Shown: positions 5,831-10,225 of the stretch, piece after piece | Numbering within the stretch: position 1 is the stretch's first letter | Layout of the letters: the number at the start of each line of letters is the position of its first letter | Notes under the pieces: model-generated | Told to the model about the DNA's origin: nothing | Seen by the model: the letters and a program-made list of their open reading frames with translations, nothing else | The model's database searches: none | Source: Sphingomonas sanxanigenens | GTDB taxonomy: Bacteria; Pseudomonadota; Alphaproteobacteria; Sphingomonadales; Sphingomonadaceae | Direction: 5' to 3' | Assembly: GCA_003240855.1 (NCBI GenBank) | Contig: QFNN01000110.1 | Coordinates: 1 to 10,225 of the forward strand | Length of the DNA: 10,225 nucleotides | Program-made: the position numbers and the translations under genes

Positions 5831-7870
5831 GTGATCCAGCTCATCGTCTTTCTGCCGCTGCTCGCCGCGATCGTCGCGGGCCTGGGCAACCGGATGCTCG
5901 GCAACACCATCGCCAAGTCGATCACGACGGGCGCGCTGTTCGTCTCGTGCGCACTTAGCTGGCCGATCTTTATCGGCTTTCTCAATGGCTCGGCGGTCGC
6001 GGGCGTCACCCCGGTGCTCGACTTCATCCACTCGGGCGACCTCAACGTCGCCTGGGCGCTGCGCGTCGATACGCTGACGGCGGTGATGCTGGTGGTGATC
6101 ACCAGCGTCTCGGCGCTCGTTCACCTTTATAGCTGGGGCTATATGGCGGAGGATCCGTCGCAGCCCCGCTTCTTCGCCTATCTGTCGCTGTTCACCTTCG
6201 CGATGCTGACGCTCGTGACCGCCGACAATCTGGTGCAGATGTTCTTCGGCTGGGAAGGGGTGGGCCTCGCATCCTACCTGCTGATCGGCTTCTGGTACAC
6301 CAAGCCGTCGGCCAACGCCGCCGCGATCAAGGCCTTCGTGGTCAACCGCGTCGGCGATCTCGGCTTCATGATGGGCATTTTCGCGACTTTCCTGGTCTTT
6401 GGCACCATCTCGATCCCCGCGATCCTCGCGGCGGCGCCGGGCATGGCGGGCACAACGATCGGCTTCCTCGGCGGCCGGTTCGAGGTGATGACGGTGATCT
6501 GCCTGCTGCTGTTCGTCGGCGCGTGCGGCAAATCCGCGCAGCTTGGCCTCCACACCTGGCTGCCCGACGCGATGGAAGGCCCGACGCCGGTGTCGGCGCT
6601 GATCCATGCGGCGACGATGGTCACCGCCGGCGTGTTCATGGTCTGCCGCCTGTCGCCGATGTTCGAGGTCAGCCATACGGCGCTGACCGTCGTTACCTAT
6701 GTCGGCGCGGCGACGGCGCTGTTCGCCGCGACGGTGGGCACGGTGCAGACCGACATCAAGCGCGTCATCGCCTATTCGACCTGTTCGCAGCTTGGCTACA
6801 TGTTCTTCGCGGCGGGCGTCGGCGCTTATGGCGCGGCGATGTTCCACCTTTTCACCCACGCCTTTTTCAAGGCGTTGCTGTTCCTCGGCGCCGGCTCGGT
6901 GATCCACGCCATGCACCATGAGCAGGACATGCGCTATTATGGCGGCCTGTGGCGGAAGATCCCCTGGACGTTCGCTGCGATGACGGCGGGCACGCTCGCC
7001 ATCACCGGCGTCGGCATTGCCGGGGTGTTCGGCTTTGCGGGCTTCTATTCAAAAGACGCGATCATCGAGGCGGCGTTCGCCAGCGGCACGCAGGCGGGCG
7101 GGGTGGCCTTCGCGGTCGGCGTGTTCGCGGCGCTGCTCACCAGCTTCTATTCGTGGCGTCTCGTTTTCCTGACCTTCTTCGGCAAGCCGCGCTGGTCGGG
7201 CAGCGAGCATATCCAGCATGCGGCGCACGACGCGCACGGGCATGGCGATCATGCGCATCACGGGCATGATCATGCGCACGGTCATGGCCATCATGACGAC
7301 GGGACGGCGGGCTATCATCCGCATGAAAGCCCGTTCAACATGATGATCCCGCTGATCCTGCTGAGCATCGGCGCGATCTTCGCCGGCTTCGTCTTTGCCG
7401 GGCACTTCATCGATCCCGAGCATGGCGGCGAGTTCTGGAAGGGCAGCCTCGCGTTCAACGAGCATCTGATGCACGCGATGCACGGCATTCCCGAATGGGC
7501 GAAGCTTTCCGCCACGGCGGCGATGCTGATCGGCTTCGTGATCGCCTGGGGCGCCTATATCCGCGCACCGGACTTTCCGGCCAAGTTCGCCGCGCAGTTC
7601 CACGCGCTGTACCTTTTCCTGCTCAACAAATGGTATTTCGACGAGCTGTACAACGCGATCTTCGTCAAACCCGCTTTCGCCATCGGCCGCTTCCTCTGGC
7701 AGCGTGGCGATCAGGGCACGATCGACCGGTTCGGGCCTGACGGCGCTTCGGCGGCCGTCGCCTTCGCCAGCCGGCTGAGCGTGCGCCTGCAGAGCGGATA
7801 CATCTACACCTATGCGCTGGTCATGCTGCTCGGCCTTGCCGGCGTGGCAACCTGGGCGATCGTTGGATAA
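5831..7870 (+). CDS. nuoL: NADH-quinone oxidoreductase subunit L
   Basis: NuoL (ND5 homologue) is the distal antiporter-like proton-pumping subunit and bears the long lateral helix along the membrane arm. The product is 679 residues, longer than E. coli NuoL (613). Key residues are visible: Glu142 in FFGWEGVGLASY, Lys234 in ACGKSAQLGLHTWLPDAMEG, and His343/Lys347 in LFTHAFFKALLFLGAGS. These correspond to the Glu/Lys/His proton-path residues of the Mrp-antiporter family. The C-terminus contains the lateral-helix region (from about residue 595) and a final membrane helix (about 658-678). Residues 460-498 form a hydrophilic loop with 16 histidines between two hydrophobic helices, where E. coli has a short loop. 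This accounts for much of the extra length. The start is GTG at 5831, with AAGGG 11 bases upstream and 7 bases after nuoK. The TAA stop overlaps the nuoM ATG by one base. Confidence 0.97.
   Translation: MIQLIVFLPLLAAIVAGLGNRMLGNTIAKSITTGALFVSCALSWPIFIGFLNGSAVAGVTPVLDFIHSGDLNVAWALRVDTLTAVMLVVITSVSALVHLYSWGYMAEDPSQPRFFAYLSLFTFAMLTLVTADNLVQMFFGWEGVGLASYLLIGFWYTKPSANAAAIKAFVVNRVGDLGFMMGIFATFLVFGTISIPAILAAAPGMAGTTIGFLGGRFEVMTVICLLLFVGACGKSAQLGLHTWLPDAMEGPTPVSALIHAATMVTAGVFMVCRLSPMFEVSHTALTVVTYVGAATALFAATVGTVQTDIKRVIAYSTCSQLGYMFFAAGVGAYGAAMFHLFTHAFFKALLFLGAGSVIHAMHHEQDMRYYGGLWRKIPWTFAAMTAGTLAITGVGIAGVFGFAGFYSKDAIIEAAFASGTQAGGVAFAVGVFAALLTSFYSWRLVFLTFFGKPRWSGSEHIQHAAHDAHGHGDHAHHGHDHAHGHGHHDDGTAGYHPHESPFNMMIPLILLSIGAIFAGFVFAGHFIDPEHGGEFWKGSLAFNEHLMHAMHGIPEWAKLSATAAMLIGFVIAWGAYIRAPDFPAKFAAQFHALYLFLLNKWYFDELYNAIFVKPAFAIGRFLWQRGDQGTIDRFGPDGASAAVAFASRLSVRLQSGYIYTYALVMLLGLAGVATWAIVG
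7235..7282 (+). repeat. Imperfect 24-base tandem repeat encoding the His-rich loop of NuoL
   Basis: Two adjacent 24-base units (7235-7258 and 7259-7282) both begin CACGGGCATG and then share ATCATGCGCA, with a 3-base offset (an extra GCG in the first unit). They encode HGHGDHAH and HGHDHAHG. The reading frame is kept throughout, so length change in this region by slippage or unequal exchange would be tolerated in whole codons. Confidence 0.6.
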
Positions 7871-9420
7871 TGGGCATGAGCGGCTTTCCAATCCTGACCG
7901 TCATGCTGCTGGTGCCGATGCTCGGCGCCCTGGCATGTCTCTTCTCCTCGGCGCAGAATGCGCGCTGGATCGCGCTGGCGACGACGCTGGTCGATCTGGC
8001 GCTGGGCATCCTGCTCTGGTCGAACTTCGACATAACGCCGGGCGCGCCGCAGTGGCAGTTCATCGAGCATCATGACCTGTTCGGGCGCTTCGCCTGGGCG
8101 CTGGGCATCGACGGCATCGCACTGATGCTCATCATGCTCTCGGTGTTCCTGATGCCGATCTGCATCGGCGCGTCGTGGGAGTCGGTGCAGAAGCGCGTGC
8201 CCGAATATATGGCGCTGTTCCTGATCGTCGAAGTGCTGATGATCGGCACCTTCGCGGCCCAGGATCTGTTCCTCTTCTATATCTTCTTTGAAGCCGGTCT
8301 GATCCCGATGTATCTGATCATCGGCATCTGGGGCGGCGCGCGGCGCATCTACGCGAGCTACAAGTTCTTCCTCTATACGCTGCTCGGGTCGGTGCTGATG
8401 CTGATCGCGATGCTGTGGATGGCGCGAGAGGCGGGGACGACCTCGATCCCGGCGCTGCTCAACTATGACTTCCCGGTCGGGGCGCAGACCTGGCTATGGC
8501 TGGCCTTCTTCGCGTCCTTCGCGGTCAAGACGCCGATGTGGCCGGTCCACACCTGGCTTCCCGATGCGCACGTCGAGGCGCCGACGGCGGGTTCGGTCAT
8601 TCTGGCGGGCGTGCTGCTGAAGCTTGGCACCTATGGCTTCATCCGCTTCCTGGTGCCGATGTTCCCCGAAGCGTCGCACCTGCTCGTCTGGCTCGTGCTC
8701 GGCCTGTCGATGGTCGCGGTGGTCTATACCTCGCTCGTCGCGCTGGTGCAGTCCGACATGAAGAAGCTGATCGCCTATTCGTCGGTCGCGCACATGGCCA
8801 TCGTGACGATCGGCCTGTTCGCCTTCAACCGTCAGGGCCTGGAAGGCGCGATGATCGTGATGCTGAGCCACGGCGTGGTCTCTGGCGCGCTCTTCCTGTG
8901 CGTCGGCATCATTTACGATCGTCTGCATACCCGCGAGATCGCACGCTATGGGGGGCTGGCGGAGAATATGCCGCGCTATGCGCTGTTCTTCATGCTTTTC
9001 ACCATGGCCTCGATCGGCCTGCCGGGAACCAGCGGCTTCGTGGGCGAACTTCTGTCGCTGATGGGCACCTATCAGGTGAGCAGCGTGGCGGCGATCGTCT
9101 GCACCACCGGCATTATTCTGGGCGCAGCCTATATGCTCTATCTCTACCGCCGCGTCGTTTTCGGCGCGCTGGTTCATGACGACGTGAAGGCGATGCCCGA
9201 TCTGTCGGCGCGCGAGATCGCCATGCTGGTGCCGCTCGCCGCAGTGGTGCTGTGGATGGGCGTCTATCCCGAAAGCTTCCTGAAGCCGATGCGCGGCGAT
9301 ATCGGGACGCTTGTCGCCCGTATCGAGCGCGCCCGGCCGGAAGGCGACGCGCAGCTCGCCAAATCCGCTACCCAGCCAATTGTCCAGCCAAACGCACAGG
9401 CGCATGAGGGGGCGCACTAA
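7870..9420 (+). CDS. nuoM: NADH-quinone oxidoreductase subunit M
   Basis: NuoM (ND4 homologue) is the second antiporter-like proton pump of the membrane arm. The product is 516 residues with about 14 hydrophobic helices. The functional residues of the family are visible: Glu141 in YIFFEAGLIPMYLIIGIWGG, Lys220 in FAVKTPMWPVHTWLPDAHVE, Lys251 in LLKLGTYGFIRF, His334 in MLSHGVVSGALF, and Glu393 in GTSGFVGELLSL, which fits the distal acidic/basic position of the last half-channel. A hydrophilic tail of about 30 residues follows the last helix. ATG 7870 overlaps the nuoL stop as TAATG. A second in-frame ATG at 7876 would drop only two residues and give MSGFPILT as N-terminus. Neither has a strong Shine-Dalgarno, so initiation is probably by termination-reinitiation from nuoL. 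The stop overlaps the nuoN start the same way. Confidence 0.97.
   Translation: MGMSGFPILTVMLLVPMLGALACLFSSAQNARWIALATTLVDLALGILLWSNFDITPGAPQWQFIEHHDLFGRFAWALGIDGIALMLIMLSVFLMPICIGASWESVQKRVPEYMALFLIVEVLMIGTFAAQDLFLFYIFFEAGLIPMYLIIGIWGGARRIYASYKFFLYTLLGSVLMLIAMLWMAREAGTTSIPALLNYDFPVGAQTWLWLAFFASFAVKTPMWPVHTWLPDAHVEAPTAGSVILAGVLLKLGTYGFIRFLVPMFPEASHLLVWLVLGLSMVAVVYTSLVALVQSDMKKLIAYSSVAHMAIVTIGLFAFNRQGLEGAMIVMLSHGVVSGALFLCVGIIYDRLHTREIARYGGLAENMPRYALFFMLFTMASIGLPGTSGFVGELLSLMGTYQVSSVAAIVCTTGIILGAAYMLYLYRRVVFGALVHDDVKAMPDLSAREIAMLVPLAAVVLWMGVYPESFLKPMRGDIGTLVARIERARPEGDAQLAKSATQPIVQPNAQAHEGAH
9406..9412 (+). promoter_or_regulatory. Ribosome-binding site of nuoN
   Basis: GAGGGGG lies 7 bases before the nuoN ATG at 9420, inside the last codons of nuoM. 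It supports that start, which overlaps the nuoM stop by one base (TAATG). Confidence 0.75.
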
Positions 9421-10225
9421 TGAACTACGTCACCTCGCTTTGCCTCACCTTGCCTGAGCTGATCCTGTCGATCGGTTCGCTGGCGCTGCTGATGATCGCC
9501 GCCTATGCCGGGGATCGCGCCACGCGTGCGATCAACTGGCTGGCTGTCCTGTTGTTCGCCGGCGCCGCTGCTGCGCTGCTTGGCCCGGCCGGCAATGGCG
9601 GCGACGCCTTTGGCGGCCTGTACCGCGCAGACGCTTTTGCTGCTTTCGCCAAGCTGCTCATCTATATCGCCGCTGCGGTTTCGATCATCATGTCGCCCGA
9701 TTTCTTCGCGCGTGACGTGGCGGGCGGGCGCAACGGCCAGTTGCGCGCCGAATATCCGATCCTGATCCTGCTTTCGGGCGTGGGCATGGGGATGATGGTG
9801 TCGGCGATCGACACGCTGACGCTCTATGTCGGGCTCGAACTGCTCAGCCTTGCGTCCTACGTGCTTGCCAGCTTCATGCGGCGCGATGCGCGGTCGGCGG
9901 AAGCGGGACTGAAATATTTCGTGCTCGGTTCGCTGGCGAGCGGCATCCTGCTTTACGGCATTTCGCTGCTCTATGGCTTCACCGCGACGACGTCGTTCGA
10001 CGGCATTGCCGCGTCGATCGCCGCACAGTCGGCGGCCGGCGGGATCAGCGGGGGCGTGATCTTCGGCCTCGTCTTTGTGCTCGCGGGGCTGGCCTTCAAG
10101 ATTTCGGCCGTGCCGTTCCACATGTGGGCGCCTGACGTTTACGAAGGTTCGCCGACGCCGGTGACCGGCTTCTTCGCCACTGCGCCCAAGGTGGCGGCGA
10201 TGGCGCTGTTCGTCCGCGTTTCGCT
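9420..10225 (+). CDS. nuoN: NADH-quinone oxidoreductase subunit N, N-terminal part (3' end outside window)
   Basis: NuoN (ND2 homologue) is the third antiporter-like subunit of the membrane arm, next to NuoK. The frame stays open to the window end, giving 268 complete codons of a protein usually about 480 residues long. Visible features are the N-terminal hydrophobic helices (from LPELILSIGSLALLMI), Glu140 in LYVGLELLSLASYVLASF (the conserved helix-5 glutamate), Lys227 in LAGLAFKISAVPFHMWAPDV, and Lys257 in TAPKVAAM, together matching the proton-path residues of the family. The motif VYEGSPTPVTGF (residues 240-251) is typical of NuoN as opposed to NuoL (MEGPTPVSAL) and NuoM (VEAPTAGSVI). The start at 9420 has a strong Shine-Dalgarno and overlaps the nuoM stop by one base. 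Confidence 0.97.
   Translation, partial: MNYVTSLCLTLPELILSIGSLALLMIAAYAGDRATRAINWLAVLLFAGAAAALLGPAGNGGDAFGGLYRADAFAAFAKLLIYIAAAVSIIMSPDFFARDVAGGRNGQLRAEYPILILLSGVGMGMMVSAIDTLTLYVGLELLSLASYVLASFMRRDARSAEAGLKYFVLGSLASGILLYGISLLYGFTATTSFDGIAASIAAQSAAGGISGGVIFGLVFVLAGLAFKISAVPFHMWAPDVYEGSPTPVTGFFATAPKVAAMALFVRVS

Noticed and set aside
5762..6919. A 385-codon minus-strand frame opposite nuoK/nuoL
   Set aside because: Same charged shadow pattern as opposite nuoH. It spans two real genes and has no domain or gene-like spacing.
7264..7275. Perfect 12-base palindrome GCATGATCATGC as a possible operator
   Set aside because: It lies inside the His-rich coding repeat of nuoL and arises from alternating CAT/GAT/CAT codons. 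No promoter context is present.
8494..9417. A 307-codon minus-strand frame opposite nuoM
   Set aside because: It has His/Arg/Asp/Gln-rich composition mirroring the nuoM helices and no recognisable motif.

Overview
The window is a continuous, GC-rich stretch of a bacterial nuo operon encoding proton-pumping NADH:ubiquinone oxidoreductase (respiratory complex I). All genes are on the + strand. Both ends cut through genes: the 3' half of nuoF opens the window and the 5' part of nuoN closes it. Gene order, the quinone-type 2[4Fe-4S] NuoI, the mid-length NuoG without an extra cysteine set, and the protein sequences suggest an alphaproteobacterium, most likely a sphingomonad (Sphingomonadales). That placement is inferred from gene order and sequence character, without a database search.

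Layout: nuoF (partial, 1-645); a secreted or periplasmic protein of unknown function (656-1309); nuoG (1334-3340); nuoH (3337-4383); nuoI (4380-4865); nuoJ (4904-5521); nuoK (5518-5823, GTG start); nuoL (5831-7870, GTG start); nuoM (7870-9420); nuoN (9420 to the end, partial). Genes overlap by 1 or 4 bases, or are separated by at most 38 bases. No stretch of 300 bases lacks a gene. I saw no internal promoter, terminator, RNA gene, mobile element or CRISPR array.

How the parts work together: NuoF oxidises NADH and passes electrons through its N3 cluster to the NuoG clusters (N1b, N4, N5). They continue to the NuoI clusters (N6a, N6b) and to quinone at the NuoH interface. NuoH, J, K, L, M and N form the membrane arm that translocates protons. 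The key charged residues of each membrane subunit are present, so the complex looks functional.

I did not find an undescribed system here. The non-canonical element is the exported ORF between nuoF and nuoG, which appears to be built from two copies of a Cys-x35-Cys unit. Secondary points are a His-rich cytoplasmic loop in NuoL encoded by a short imperfect tandem repeat, a nuoG start with almost no Shine-Dalgarno sequence, and an ambiguous nuoJ start.
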